A DNA stretch of 64,000 bases, taken from contig CM034389.1 of the NCBI GenBank assembly GCA_019925095.2, forward strand, positions 23,237,435 through 23,301,434, given 5' to 3'. The notes below the pieces were generated by a model. The model searched no databases. It was not told the DNA's origin and was given only the letters and a program-made list of their open reading frames with translations. The stretch comes from Dendrolimus kikuchii (Eukaryota; Arthropoda; Insecta; Lepidoptera; Lasiocampidae). Positions 1 through 10,626 of the stretch are shown here, piece by piece. The translations under genes and the position numbers were made by a program. Position 1 is the stretch's first letter; the number at the start of each line of letters is the position of its first letter.

Positions 1-831
1 TCGTGTAAGCGAAATAGAGCTAAGAATGCATAGCAAGCAAAAGTCTACCATTTCCGCTTGCGAGTAAATTATTTACATGTCAGAAACCAGTCTGTACTTT
101 TCTGCGCAAACGAAAACTATCGATCGGAATTATCATTTGTGTAAAATTGTCATAATGATAATAATATTATATATATTCTATAATTGCCATTTAAAAAAAT
201 ATAAAATAATAGTAATCGATAACGAATAAATAATCGACTAACTAACAGAATATAAAAATTTTAAGCAACAGGATATTATGCAGGTGTATCGATATTTTGA
301 CGCGTAATATATCTAAATTATTATTAATGTAATGGTTAGAGTTCCAGATTATTATTAATATAATGGTTTAGAAAATCAGATAACAATGCTTTTGAATTTT
401 ATTATATGGTAAGCGAGTATCGTCTTAAAACATTCAACATTATATTTCTCCGGTTAATAAAGTTCTCAAAATATGGCACTACTTAAAAAGATAATAAGTA
501 AAAAACTACTTTTTTAAATTTATTTGGGAAACATACAATCATTATAATTCTTACAATATAAAACACATATCAACTAAGTTTCCACAAAAAAAAACTTAAT
601 ATAACTTTTGTCTTTGTAATCGTTGCGGCCGAATACCACCAGTTGCCTTTCCATTGTAAACCATTAAAACATTTGGAACCTGTTCGCGAGGCAAACAGAA
701 TTTTTTTATAAATATCCGATCATAGCAGTTTTTACTTAGATTTTTTAGTATTTATTTGAAATCATACAACACCACAGGCATTTATACAAAGTTGAAGCTA
801 ACATAAATATAATATTTTTATTTATTTTAAG
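1..831. other. Non-coding left edge, probably COG3 intron
   Basis: No supportable exon is seen. The stretch ends at a polypyrimidine-rich acceptor (AG at 830-831) that opens the first COG3 exon in the window, so most of it should be COG3 intron. Bases 2 to about 152 are a diverged copy of the right part of the terminal-inverted-repeat element at 52160-52578, cut by the window edge. Confidence 0.6.
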
Positions 832-1270
832 ATGCCTCGAGAAGAAAGTCTTCCAAGGATTAGCCCAAGAAGCCATATCTCTGTGCGTACAAAGTGTGGA
901 CAGTGCTGCCAAACAAATAATAACCAACACAACGAACATAGACGGAGAACTGTTCCAAATAAAACACCTTCTTATACTACGAGAACAGATTGCACCTTTC
1001 CAAGTGGACTTTGTGATTAAGGAAACTACTTTGGACTTCAGCAATATGAAGAATGCTGCCTTTGGCCTAATACAAAAGCCGAGGCAGATTTTCTCCCTGA
1101 ACAGTAATAATGCGCTTTTGGAGTTTTTATTGGAAGGCACGCCGATGGTGAAGGAACACTTGCTAGACTCGAGGAAGGAAGTGGATCGCCAGTTGAAGAG
1201 CTCCTGTGAGAAGTTCATTAGAGATGCCACGGAGATATTAGCTGGACCGATGATTGCTTTTGTTGAAAAG
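832..1270 (+). CDS. COG3: COG3 internal exon (conserved oligomeric Golgi complex subunit 3)
   Basis: The open frame runs from the acceptor AG at 830-831 to the donor GTATGT at 1271. It enters with one leftover base and leaves in phase 0. It encodes the C-terminal half of COG3, including the family-typical stretches [33 protein letters not shown] and [19 protein letters not shown]3 is a lobe A subunit of the COG tether, a peripheral Golgi complex that captures retrograde intra-Golgi vesicles and so maintains glycosyltransferase placement. The reading frame has no start codon of its own; the in-frame GTG at 896 is only an internal valine. The 5' exons lie left of the window. Identification is from remembered family similarity and is strong. 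Confidence 0.93.
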
Positions 1271-1360
1271 GTATGTATTGATAAATTCTAAGTCACTAAA
1301 AATGTAGTTCGGTAGATACTAATATGTGCTTATTTCATTACAATATACTTTTATCACATA

Positions 1361-1736
1361 CTAGCTGTCCCCGCAAACTTCGTACCGCCTCAGAAGCGAT
1401 AAATAAAAAACGTCGATTTCTGATTGTCGGGACGAACTTCAAACGTTTGACATTCAAAACAAAAAAAAAAGGAAAACAATCTTCACTTTTAAATTTAATT
1501 TGATTTCTGAACGACTTTCAAAATTTAACTGATTTCTAAAGAACGGGATGAACTTCAAATGTTTGATAGGTAGGAATTTTACTATATTCCAAGCATTTTT
1601 TCATATTTACTCACCCTTTAAACCTTCCCTGGACTTCCATAAATAATTCAAAACCAAAATTAGCCAAATCAGTCCAGCCGTTCTCGAGTTTTAGCGAGAC
1701 TAACGAACAGCAATTGTTTTTTATGTAATATACAGA
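1361..1736 (-). mobile_element. Small non-autonomous Helitron-like element
   Basis: Read on the minus strand it starts TC, ends CTAG, and sits between host A and T, as Helitrons do. The minus strand carries the widespread insect phrase for cracking an aligned repeat, 'AACGGCTGGACTGATTTGGC'. It is 376 bp, has no Rep/helicase coding capacity and lies inside a COG3 intron. Confidence 0.55.
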
Positions 1737-1956
1737 TTTGTACGTATTGAGGAAATTTTTCAAGTATACCTCTAAAGCCAAAAAAACACTCAAAGGAGTC
1801 TTGGGGCTGATTTTAATGAAAACTAAACTGGCATCATTAGATTTTTGAAAAATTAATTACGCTCAGGAATTGAGTCTCAGTCAACTTTAATAGCTTGTAA
1901 GGATGACGAAAGTAGTGAATGATATTTTGTTGTGTCTATGAAACCCTACACAGATG

Positions 1957-2094
1957 TGGCCGGTTCCTATGTCTTACTATTCATTCACTTGCCTTACCTT
2001 TAGTTGAATTTTGACATTACTTGTATGGAGCTGAAGTCAAATTGTAACCGATTGTGAGGCAAATGAATGGTTGGTAAGATATAGGAACTGGCCA
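1957..2094. repeat. 138-bp MITE with about 21-bp terminal inverted repeats
   Basis: The left end (1957-1977) and the right end (2074-2094) are inverted repeats differing at two positions; the core reads TTCCTATGTCTTAC on the left. A diverged relative sits at 15185-15313 in SLC25A32 intron 1 and a further fragment near 49975-50035. No coding capacity. Confidence 0.6.
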
Positions 2095-2321
2095 CTAGTG
2101 GACTACCATGCCTTTGACAGGTTAGATAAAATATTTAAAAATGTATAGTACATACTTCTATCCACCCTAATATAGCAGTGAGACTAAATTATATCTATCA
2201 AACTTGGTATACTCGTACAGCAGTGACGGTAAAACGCTGCAATAAAACGTGACGCTTTCCACTACATTGATAAAGAACTTTCAAATCAGGAAGTAATAAA
2301 AAATGTATGTTTCAATTGCAG

Positions 2322-2504
2322 GCACAATCATTTACTCCGCTTGAACAAGTGCGTTCCCAACCGTGGGCTAATCCCGAGAAGTTGGCGATTGTGGTCAAAG
2401 AAGCCCAGAGGAGAGTGAAAGCGCACTTGGCTCCCTTGCAACGATCAATGCAACTCTATCTTGCCAATAAGGAGACCGAGTTCATACTATTTAGGCCTAT
2501 AAGA
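2322..2504 (+). CDS. COG3: COG3 penultimate coding exon
   Basis: The exon lies between TTGCAG (2316-2321) and GTAAGT (2505), is 183 nt long and is phase 0 at both ends, so it adds 61 codons. It encodes the COG3 stretch ending SMQLYLANKETEFILFRPIR, which matches the conserved C-terminal helical region of the subunit. The frame joins without shift to the preceding exon (FVEK / AQSF) and to the next one (RPIR / NNVV). The open frame continuing past 2504 is intron read-through and is not part of the gene. Confidence 0.92.
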
Positions 2505-5060
2505 GTAAGTTTATACTGTATACTTCTTTCTTTCTTTCTTTTGTTTTTAGGCAAGAGGTTCGTTTGTTTAGCCAACGACCATTACTGCCAATGTCAAGTG
2601 TGGAAAAGGCAGTTTACATTGATTTTTATTTTTTTTAATTATCTTGTTCACATAAAAAAAAAACCACCACCATAATGTATACTTAGGGGCCATACAAAAA
2701 TCCTAAATTTGGTGACGTCACATTTTAACATCTAATATATTTAACCCTTTTGAGGGTACAAAGTTAATATTATTTATGTCCAAAGCTGTCCGCTGCCATC
2801 AAAATTGCCGCGCCAAAACCAAGAGATTACCATTATATCGTCTCTTTTACTCTAATACCAATTCTATGTAGTTAGAGGGAGAAAGCAACAGTTCAACGTT
2901 CGTTTCAATTATCTGTATTGGACCAAAAATTTGTGGTGGTTCCGTTTTAAAGGGTTAAGATTTCAAACAAGAAATTTGAACTATTAACGAAAGATTTCGA
3001 AATAATTCCAACTCTTATCTGTATGAGCATAGTGTTTCAATTATTACAAAAATAATTGAAATGGAAATAAAACTAATTACGAAACTGCTGTTTTAATGTA
3101 AAATTGCAAAATATGCGATGTCACACTAGGGAGGGAGGAGTTTCACGAGTGTGACTAGTTGTGACAAGGACAGGGGAGGGGTCAAAAAATCATGACCATT
3201 GTGTGATGTAATTTGTAGATGGACCCTTAGATAACACTTTATTAGTCGAAACACAAAACTGCGCAATTACAATACTTTCTTGGTAGAAACAAAAGACTTA
3301 TCATTAAGAGAAGTGAAGAGAAGTATCGCGATGAAACCTACACATCGAGATACACCGATGTATCAGACCTGCTAATCCGCTTTAGACTAGTGTGGCAGGT
3401 ATGCTAACCTTTCCCCTAAAAGATGGGAAGAGAACAGCAGTGGGACATTTACAGGGTGTTATTATTATAATGTATGTCTTTGAAGACCACGGGCCATAAA
3501 AATGGCCCGGACATTTGGGGGGCTTGTGTGGGGCCATGGGAAGGCCAACACGTAGAGGCCCCTTGACAAATTTAATGTCAATGTGGCGTGACACTGACCG
3601 GCGATTATCCCTGTCTACACCATATAGTAATGCACCCAAGGACAAGCCCCGGCCAGTGTAGGACTATTGTGGGAAATGAGGACAAAAAGTACCGGGCTAT
3701 TGGGGTGAACTGCTAGTGGTACTAGGGGTCTGGGAATATGGCGACTATGGCGACTGCCCGTCGCAATGTTCAGGGAACATGGAAAAATGGGCAGACGGTG
3801 ACTGGTCACTCCCTGCATGGGTCCCAAATAATGCCATAGAAGACAGGGGAAATATGGGTGTGAGTGGCTAAGGGGTGTAGAGAGGGGGGCTGCAGGGTCA
3901 CCGAAGCTACTTCTGAGATGATGCCAGTCTTCAGTCTTAGTTCTAGCGATCTCCACTTCGTGCTGGCTGGCTAAGGCAAGCACAAAGGTGGGAGCCCTAC
4001 CTTGACCCCCAGAGTCAGGTACGAGGTTTCGCTACTGACCTAAGGCTTCGCCACAAAGCCCCCCTGCGGGTTTATTATTATTATTATCCACTTATGCTTT
4101 TTATTCTCCAATTATACGTTCTTAACAGTTTACAGGTAATTAAGAGTTTTTTTAGGTTCCTGTAGCAAGCAGACGTTCCACTTCATAGATATGGTTAACC
4201 ATAGCCTGTGAACATTTGTAACACCAATCTCAATCCTATCCAATCCTATCCTAGAGGCTGGCCCTCCTATCCTACCCCTTAGGGTAGGATGCGAGATGTG
4301 ATAGGAGAAATAGATTAGTGAGAGGGGAAAGTGGGTCATCGGAAGTCTTACTCACTGTACAAGACATGGTTATCTCAAAGCTAACCTTTTAAGATTGATT
4401 TTCTGTGAGAGTATGGTATCACACCAGTCCAGTCGGCCCAGTGGTGAAATCGCTAAAATGGTTACGGCATGGCTCTACCTCGTCCAAAATAATAGGATTT
4501 TTCTTAAATTTTCGCGACTAGTACACACAATTAATTTTTTTAACAAAACCAAAATCGACTTCAAACTAAAAAACAAAAATAAATATTTAACTGACTTCTT
4601 TCTACAACATCTTGATTTCGGTGCCAAGTAAAACAAAAAAAACAACAACAAGTGTGCAAAATATAGTAAATTTCCTGATGGTGATGATTAGCATAGGACT
4701 ACCTCGGATGTATACTATATTACTATCGTCTAAATCAAAATTGAAAATCGGTCTACAATAGACGAAGAAATCGCGTTACATGCATATAAAAAATTGAAAC
4801 GCCTGTAGAAAATGTACTACTGGCACGCGTATACAAGCTTTTTTTCGAAGAACGTAGGCGCTCAGCGTTGTTTAATAATGTTTACTCTCGATTCCTTGGG
4901 ATCGACTCATCAGATCCTGATTTGGTGATTATGGGACCACCTTGGGAATATACACTTGTGAATAAAGAAAAAAAATTGAAAGTCGATCCACAATTGACGG
5001 GGATATGATGTAATGGACATACAAAACAAAACATACAGACGAATTGAGATCCCCTTCTTT
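2505..5060. other. COG3 last intron, left part: repeat remnants
   Basis: No host exon is seen. It opens with a short CTTT microsatellite (about 2524-2541). Recognisable repeats are the 3' part of a tRNA-derived SINE family (3306-3480, ending in a GTTATTATTAT tail) and a dispersed AT-rich repeat (about 4490-4670) also present near 34190-34270, 46600-46790 and 47100-47290. A 30-base scrap of the Penelope-like 3' tip lies at about 4504-4534. The frames at 3382-3983 and 4130-4339 show no family resemblance. Confidence 0.6.
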
Positions 5061-5069
5061 TTGAAGTTG

Positions 5070-5250
5070 GTTAAAAATACATTTAATGGTTTTAAGCGCG
5101 GCATTTTGTTTGATATTTATTGAGGCGTTTCAGCTACTTTTCAGTAGCCGTGATCACGGAAGACTGTCACTAATATGTCAAGTGTCAATGAGTAATATTG
5201 AAGTGATTATTTAGCCCACCCTCAACTTATTCATTTTAATTATTTATTTG
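5070..5250 (-). mobile_element. Solo 3' fragment of the Penelope-like element
   Basis: This is a diverged, single-orientation copy of the 3' untranslated end of the Penelope-like element that follows. It includes the hammerhead-like stem-loop (5127-5159), and its stem differs from the neighbouring copies by a paired change (see findings). Similarity stops at about 5250 and there is no coding sequence. Confidence 0.7.
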
Positions 5251-5360
5251 TAGTTTTTGGCGGGAACTGAGAGACGTTGTGCTGTGCAGTTTTATTTTCT
5301 AAAAATGTGTAAAATTACTCTAAAATGGACAATAGTTGTAGGATATTGATAGTTTTTGAG

Positions 5361-5372
5361 TAGTAATTATGT
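5361..5372 (+). repeat. Left target site duplication of the Penelope-like palindrome
   Basis: TAGTAATTATGT at 5361-5372 is repeated exactly at 8154-8165, immediately outside the two-element palindrome, so both arms entered in one integration. Confidence 0.8.
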
Positions 5373-5764
5373 AATATTTTCTTAAGTTTTCGCGACTTGT
5401 ATACATAATAAAACTACGTTTTAACGGTTTTAAGCGCGGTAATTTTATTTGATTTTGGTTTTTTCCGACGTTTCGGCCACTTTTCAGTGGCCGTGATCAC
5501 GGAAGACAAAGATGTCAAGTGTCAACGAGTATTGTTAAAGTTTTATTTAGCCTACCGCCAACTTATTAATTTTAATTATTTAATTTTTAATTTTGTTTAT
5601 GGTTATTATTTAATCTATGGGAGCCTAATCTAATTTACTACCGCTTCGCAACATGTTATGGCTTGAAGAGAAGAAGCGGCGCAAGAAACTCTTCAGCAAA
5701 CATGCCTAGCTCTAATAATTTTATATAATATTAAAATGGGTGGAAGGAAAAATAAAAGTAATTA

Positions 5765-6763
5765 TCAGTCAAGTTGGTTTGTGTTCCGTTGTACGCAGAA
5801 AGAGCTCACAGTGTCTTGAGGTCTGGCAGCTGGTTTTTGCTGGGTTTGGGTCTTAATAGTTTTGATAATTGGATCCCAAACAGGTGGTACTTGCCAACCA
5901 TCTTCTCTATTGAAATTTGGGTGTTTTTTGATTTCAATAGCCTCACGCATCATTCTAGGTATGAAACGATTCTCTTTCGCGAGGATTTGTGGGTTATCGA
6001 ATCTGATGTAGTGGTTGGGTTTATCCAGCGTGTGTTCACTGATCGCAGACTTCGTAGACCTTGTGTGTTTCATGTCAGCAATGTGTTCTTTTACTCGTGT
6101 TTTTATGCTCCTCTTTGTTTGCCCAATGTATGACAATCCACACTCACAATCAAGCTTGTAAACCCCTGCATCCTGGAGTGGGATATTGCATTTCACAGGT
6201 CTCAGAAATTGGGTAATCTTTTTCTGCGGCTTGAAATATGTTTTGATTGAAGCTCGCCTGAGGATGTGACCAATTCTGTCTGTGACCCCCTTGATGTAGG
6301 GTAGGGTAGCAGGGCACCGCTCAACTGAAGGTGGTTTGGGGCCTTTGTGACGTTGGTGTGGAGTCTTCAGCTGATTGCGTTGTAGAACTCGCTTGACATG
6401 CTGAAGCTCTCCAGCTATGTGGTTCTCGTCACAAATTTTCCGTGCTCTCTGAAACAAAGATTTGCCCACGGTAGCTAACTGACTAGGATGGTGGTGAGAC
6501 GAACCATTAAGGTATTTATCTGTATGGGTAGGTTTCCTATACACCGTATGACCAAGAGTATTGTCAGGGTTCCTTAGGATGAGCACATCCAGAAAAGCTA
6601 ATTTATTATTTGCCTCTAGTTCCATAGTAAATTTAATATTACTGCTAATGGAATTGAGATGATCTAGAAATGCAGAGACTTTATCGTTTGGGAGGACGGC
6701 AAAAGTATCGTCTACGTACCTTTTATACATCTTCGGCTTAGCCGGAGCGGTATCCAGTGCCTT
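5765..6763 (-). pseudogene. Penelope-like RT/GIY-YIG polyprotein, left arm, 5'-truncated
   Basis: The open frame reads on the minus strand from the truncation point near 6763 to the stop at 5765. From the first methionine (6730) it is 321 codons. YVDD (residues 5-8) is the RT catalytic motif of the Penelope clade. A GIY-YIG nuclease follows: GVY at 189-191, YIG at 201-203, then the conserved Arg (213) and Glu (232). A CxC pair (195-197) precedes YIG. The nuclease would nick target DNA to prime reverse transcription. RT motifs upstream of YVDD are missing, so this copy cannot be autonomous. Confidence 0.88.
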
Positions 6764-6771
6764 TTTTACAG

Positions 6772-7797
6772 TACATTTTTATGGAAGACTTCGAGCAGAA
6801 GGCACTGGATACCGCTCCGGCTAAGCCGAAGATGTATAAAAGGTACGTAGACGATACTTTTGCCGTCCTCCCAAACGATAAAGTCTCTGCATTTCTAGAT
6901 CATCTCAATTCCATTAGCAGTAATATTAAATTTACTATGGAACTAGAGGCAAATAATAAATTAGCTTTTCTGGATGTGCTCATCCTAAGGAACCCTGACA
7001 ATACTCTTGGTCATACGGTGTATAGGAAACCTACCCATACAGATAAATACCTTAATGGTTCGTCTCACCACCATCCTAGTCAGTTAGCTACCGTGGGCAA
7101 ATCTTTGTTTCAGAGAGCACAGAAAATTTGTGACGAGAACCACATAGCTGGAGAGCTTCAGCATGTCAAGCGAGTTCTACAACGCAATCAGCTGAAGACT
7201 CCACACCAACGTCACAAAGGCCCCAAACCACCTTCAGTTGAGCGGTGCCCTGCTACCCTACCCTACATCAAGGGGGTCACAGACAGAATTGGTCACATCC
7301 TCAGGCGAGCTTCAATCAAAACATATTTCAAGCCGCAGAAAAAGATTACCCAATTTCTGAGACCTGTGAAATGCAATATCCCACTCCAGGATGCAGGGGT
7401 TTACAAGCTTGATTGTGAGTGTGGATTGTCATACATTGGGCAAACAAAGAGGAGCATAAAAACACGAGTAAAAGAACACATTGCTGACATGAAACACACA
7501 AGGTCTACGAAGTCTGCGATCAGTGAACACACGCTGGATAAACCCAACCACTACATCAGATTCGATAACCCACAAATCCTCGCGAAAGAGAATCGTTTCA
7601 TACCTAGAATGATGCGTGAGGCTATTGAAATCAAAAAACACCCAAATTTCAATAGAGAAGATGGTTGGCAAGTACCACCTGTTTGGGATCCAATTATCAA
7701 AACTATTAAGACCCAAACCCAGCAAAAACCAGCTGCCAGACCTCAAGACACTGTGAGCTCTTTCTGCGTACAACGGAACACAAACCAACTTGACTGA
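6772..7797 (+). pseudogene. Penelope-like RT/GIY-YIG polyprotein, right arm, 5'-truncated
   Basis: This is the mirror image of the left arm and retains a few more upstream codons (IFMEDFEQ) of the RT palm region before the shared KALDTAPAKPK sequence. It then has the YVDD catalytic motif, the linker and the GIY-YIG endonuclease, and ends with the stop at 7795-7797. The apparent start at 6757 is a GTG inside the spacer and left arm, not a real initiator. All conserved residues noted for the left arm are present. The frame is intact from truncation point to stop, which fits a young insertion. Confidence 0.9.
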
Positions 7798-8059
7798 TAA
7801 TTACTTTTATTTTTCCTTCCACCCATTTTAATATTATATAAAATTATTAGAGCTAGGCATGTTTGCTGAAGAGTTTCTTGCGCCGCTTCTTCTCTTCAAG
7901 CCATAACATGTTGCGAAGCGGTAGTAAATTAGATTAGGCTCCCATAGATTAAATAATAACCATAAACAAAATTAAAAATTAAATAATTAAAATTAATAAG
8001 TTGGCGGTAGGCTAAATAAAACTTTAACAATACTCGTTGACACTTGACATCTTTGTCTT

Positions 8060-8097
8060 CCGTGATCACGGCCACTGAAAAGTGGCCGAAACGTCGG
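8060..8097 (+). ncRNA. Degenerate hammerhead-ribozyme-like motif in the Penelope-like 3' region
   Basis: On the coding strand, GTGATCAC is followed by a 7-bp stem (8070-8076 with 8081-8087) closed by a GAAA loop, then GAAAC and GTC. This is the order of a hammerhead: catalytic 5' strand, stem II, GAAA, short stem III and cleavage triplet. Penelope-like elements are known to carry minimal hammerheads on this strand. The 5' core reads GUGAUCA plus an extra C rather than CUGAUGA, so activity is doubtful. The left arm holds the same motif inverted (about 5464-5501). Confidence 0.45.
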
Positions 8098-8153
8098 AAA
8101 AACCAAAATCAAATAAAATTACCGCGCTTAAAACCGTTAAAACGTAGTTTTAT

Positions 8154-8165
8154 TAGTAATTATGT
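8154..8165 (+). repeat. Right target site duplication of the Penelope-like palindrome
   Basis: TAGTAATTATGT here matches 5361-5372 exactly. Its first two bases overlap the end of the inverted-repeat match. Confidence 0.8.
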
Positions 8166-8410
8166 GTTCTTGCGAGAAACGTAAACTATATAGCCAAATG
8201 TGGCCTTTCGAGTTTTTACAAGAACTCCGTTGAATGACGTCGATTACAGCCTAAAATACAACGGCGCCTGGCTTAAAGGCCTAGTTGCCAAGCCTTAAAC
8301 ATAAAAAAAAATGTTTAAAATTGATAGATAGATACATTAAATAACAAAACTGTTAAAACTTTGATTTAATAGTTGAATTATGAAGTTAAACTTTGTTTTC
8401 TGATTTGCAG

Positions 8411-8674
8411 AATAATGTCGTGGGCTATTTTGTGCAAATTGAACAATTGCTCAGAACTGCGGGCTATACTTATGAAGATACACTCATAGTGGCTTGTCCT
8501 ACTCCGGAACAAGTATCAGTGTTCATATCCTCGGCAAGCTTGATCAGCCATAATGAACCTGTGTTGCCCTACGGCACGAAAGCGAAGCCCAGTGTGATCA
8601 GGAAGCCTAGTGTTACCAGTGTTCAAGAAAAAAATGAGCCAAAAACAGTAGAGCATTCTCCTGAAGAAGTTTAA
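8411..8674 (+). CDS. COG3: COG3 last coding exon
   Basis: The exon starts after TTTGCAG (8404-8410) in phase 0 and ends with TAA at 8672-8674. It encodes NNVVGYFVQIEQLLRTAGYT and then IVACPTPEQVSVFI, matching the end of COG3 (human COG3 has IIACPSMEQLNLLL at this place). About 35 poorly conserved, charged and proline-containing residues follow. Together the three exons give about 295 codons of the C-terminus. The acceptor lies 245 bp beyond the Penelope-like palindrome, so that insertion enlarged this intron without touching its splice sites. Confidence 0.92.
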   Translation, partial: NNVVGYFVQIEQLLRTAGYTYEDTLIVACPTPEQVSVFISSASLISHNEPVLPYGTKAKPSVIRKPSVTSVQEKNEPKTVEHSPEEV

Positions 8675-8975
8675 ACCTCAGCTATGTTTAATATTATTAG
8701 ACGAATAAGTATGTATTAGATGAAATAAATCTCTGATAAGACCTTTATAAATATAGTATATTATATATAAATTATAGTATAGTATATAAATTAAGTTTCT
8801 GCACTTTGTTGCCCATAGTGTAATTTGCATAAGTGGGGAAATATATTATACAATCTGTGTATATGTGTGTGTTATCTGTTGATTTATTTTTAAGACAATT
8901 ATATGAAAAATGTTGTATAATGAAGACAATTATTATAAATTAAGTTTAAGTTTAATAAAAATCTAATTTTATTTT
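8675..8975 (+). terminator. COG3 3' UTR with poly(A) signals
   Basis: AATAAA occurs 50 bases after the stop (8724-8729) and again at 8954-8959, the latter followed by a T-rich stretch. Either could define the transcript end. Confidence 0.5.
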
Positions 8976-9332
8976 TTGTTTTCTTAAGGCCATTACTAAG
9001 TATCATAAATAATTATATTAATGGAATAAATTACGATTTGTTAGTAAAAATTTAAGAGTAAAGCTCATTAGATAATGGACCAAGCGTGTGTTAGTTGTAG
9101 CGCAAAGAAGGGGTCCATAGGTGATTAATGTTTACTGTTTAGTTAAAGAACCCTTAAAAACAATTTAAAATATAGTATCCCTTATATAATGGAAGACGAA
9201 TGCCATAGAAAAGGAATACTATTGCGACATTTTAAAGTACATTTAACATATTTTTTTAAATCTTTGTTTTGGTTTTATTTATAGCTTTTTCCTCCAATAA
9301 ATAACCTTCTAAATAAATCTATTACTATAATA
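8976..9332. other. Intergenic AT-rich spacer
   Basis: No gene, RNA or bounded repeat is recognised between the COG3 3' end and the next Helitron-like element. Confidence 0.5.
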
Positions 9333-9874
9333 TCTGTAAATGGTTCAAGTTTGTACATTGTGTTTAAAAATGTGAAAAAAATCAGAGGGGATAATTCAGA
9401 CCCGGAAATTCTGCAAATGCAATTTTTTAGAATTTTTGTTTGTCTCTTAGAGTTTCACGTGAAAACAACTGAACGGATTTAAATGAAACTCAACACAGCT
9501 AGCTATAAAAGACGTCGTTTCCATAAAATATACAGATTAGCTAAATAGATGGCGCTGCAATAGCGTTTTTCAATTCACTAACAAATACCTACGTTGTCAT
9601 AGGAAACAAGTTTATTCATTGTATTATTTGAAATCAGGTTAGCTTCGACATATGTAGTATCCATAGTAGTTTGTGGCTTCGACTCATCTCTGTTTTGCTG
9701 GGCAGTTGTTTTGACTATATGGACTTTTAGTTTCTTTGTTATTGTAGTGAGTTGAACAAGAAACAGTAGTTCTAGGTCTAATATATAAAATAAACTTAAT
9801 TTCGTTTTTATGTAAGTAAAATTCAGCTACCACCCAGGGCTTTTCACGTGGCGTAGCAGTGGGCAAACCGCTAG
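9333..9874 (+). mobile_element. Non-autonomous Helitron-like element
   Basis: It begins TC after a host A and ends CTAG (9871-9874) before T. The internal phrase GTTTCACGTGAAAACAACTG is typical of lepidopteran non-autonomous Helitrons. Partial relatives are at 20078-20226 and at 37199-37570, where a short LINE-derived element splits the copy. The exact left end is inferred. Confidence 0.5.
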
Positions 9875-9914
9875 TTATTTTATAAAATTCACTAGTCTAT
9901 TTAGTTCTCTAGTT

Positions 9915-10136
9915 CTAGGTGTGTCGTGGAAGGCCACGACACACCTTCCACGATCAAATTGATCGTGTACTAGCAGAAGGTGATGTCAGGAGTCTTAAGA
10001 ACAGACGAGCTTGCATGACAAGAGTTATGAATGTCAAAGAGGCAAGTGAGGTATGTAAGAATAAGCCTAAATGGCACTCTGTTGTTCGTGCCTACCCCGC
10101 AAGGGAACTGGCGTGAAGTTATGTATGTATTTAGTT
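9915..10136 (+). pseudogene. LINE ORF2 C-terminal remnant (family with ATGT-repeat tail)
   Basis: An open frame encodes the RT-protein end GRPRHTFHDQIDRVLAEGDV ... YPARELA, with stop TGA at about 10114-10116, then a short UTR and ATGTATGT. It is strongly 5'-truncated. Longer copies of the family are at 18658-19204, 26164-26491 and 29697-30238. The clade (RTE- or CR1-like) is not resolved. Confidence 0.75.
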
Positions 10137-10626
10137 CTCAAATGTAGACAACGATTAATGTAACATCTAATATAATATCCAAGTAAAATAGAAATACTTC
10201 CACTTAAGCAGTGCAGTTTTTATAAATACAATGTTGCAGTATGTATATTTGAGTTATATTGAAGACTGAATGTTGTTTTGTTATACCTCAGATTCGAGTG
10301 GAATACATATATATTGCAAATTCACTGTACAAATATTGTTTCTGGAACACGACTTTGCTGACATAATAGAAATTTACTTTTTGTCACCAAAAGATCTAGT
10401 TTTTTTTACGTTTTCTCTAAATATAATAAAATAAATTTAAGTAAAACAGATGTTTATTTATTTACAAATTTTATGTTACTTAACTATAAATAAATACAGT
10501 ATCACCAAAGACAGTGTTTTCTTACAATAAAACAACAGACATTGGGAGAGATTGTTTTAATGCAATTTGATCTTAACTGATTTTAAATAAAATATCTAAA
10601 AAGTTACTAGTTTTATATCAAGTCAT
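10137..10626. terminator. Intergenic DNA and PMPCB 3' UTR with poly(A) signal
   Basis: On the minus strand AATAAA (complement of 10453-10458) lies about 170 bases after the PMPCB stop, a plausible poly(A) signal. The rest is AT-rich with nothing recognised. Confidence 0.5.

Larger units (their letters stand above)
1271..2321. other. COG3 intron with Helitron-like and MITE insertions
   Basis: The intron is bounded by GTATGT at 1271 and TTGCAG at 2316-2321. It contains a small Helitron-like element (1361-1736) and a short inverted-repeat element (1957-2094), listed separately. No coding sequence is visible in the remainder. Confidence 0.8.
5373..8153. mobile_element. Head-to-head dimer of 5'-truncated Penelope-like elements (2.8-kb palindrome)
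   Basis: The arms 5406-6763 (minus) and 6799-8155 (plus) are inverted repeats of about 1.36 kb around a 35-bp spacer. I find only one coding substitution (Arg or Gln at residue 97 of the arm protein) and one length change (six or five T/A near 5459/8097). The left arm alone carries a further 33-bp 3' tip (5373-5405). A 12-bp target duplication flanks the whole unit. Each arm encodes the end of a Penelope-type reverse transcriptase joined to a GIY-YIG endonuclease. It lies in the last COG3 intron, so the COG3 pre-mRNA should fold into a long duplex here. Confidence 0.92.

Noticed and set aside
3382..3983. Overlapping minus-strand frames of 87 and 122 codons
   Set aside because: No recognisable domain, and the adjoining 3306-3480 segment is SINE-derived; treated as repeat DNA.
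5774..7788. Mirror 119-codon frames at 5774-6133 and 7429-7788
   Set aside because: They lie antisense to the GIY-YIG region of the Penelope-like coding frames and are identical only because of the palindrome.
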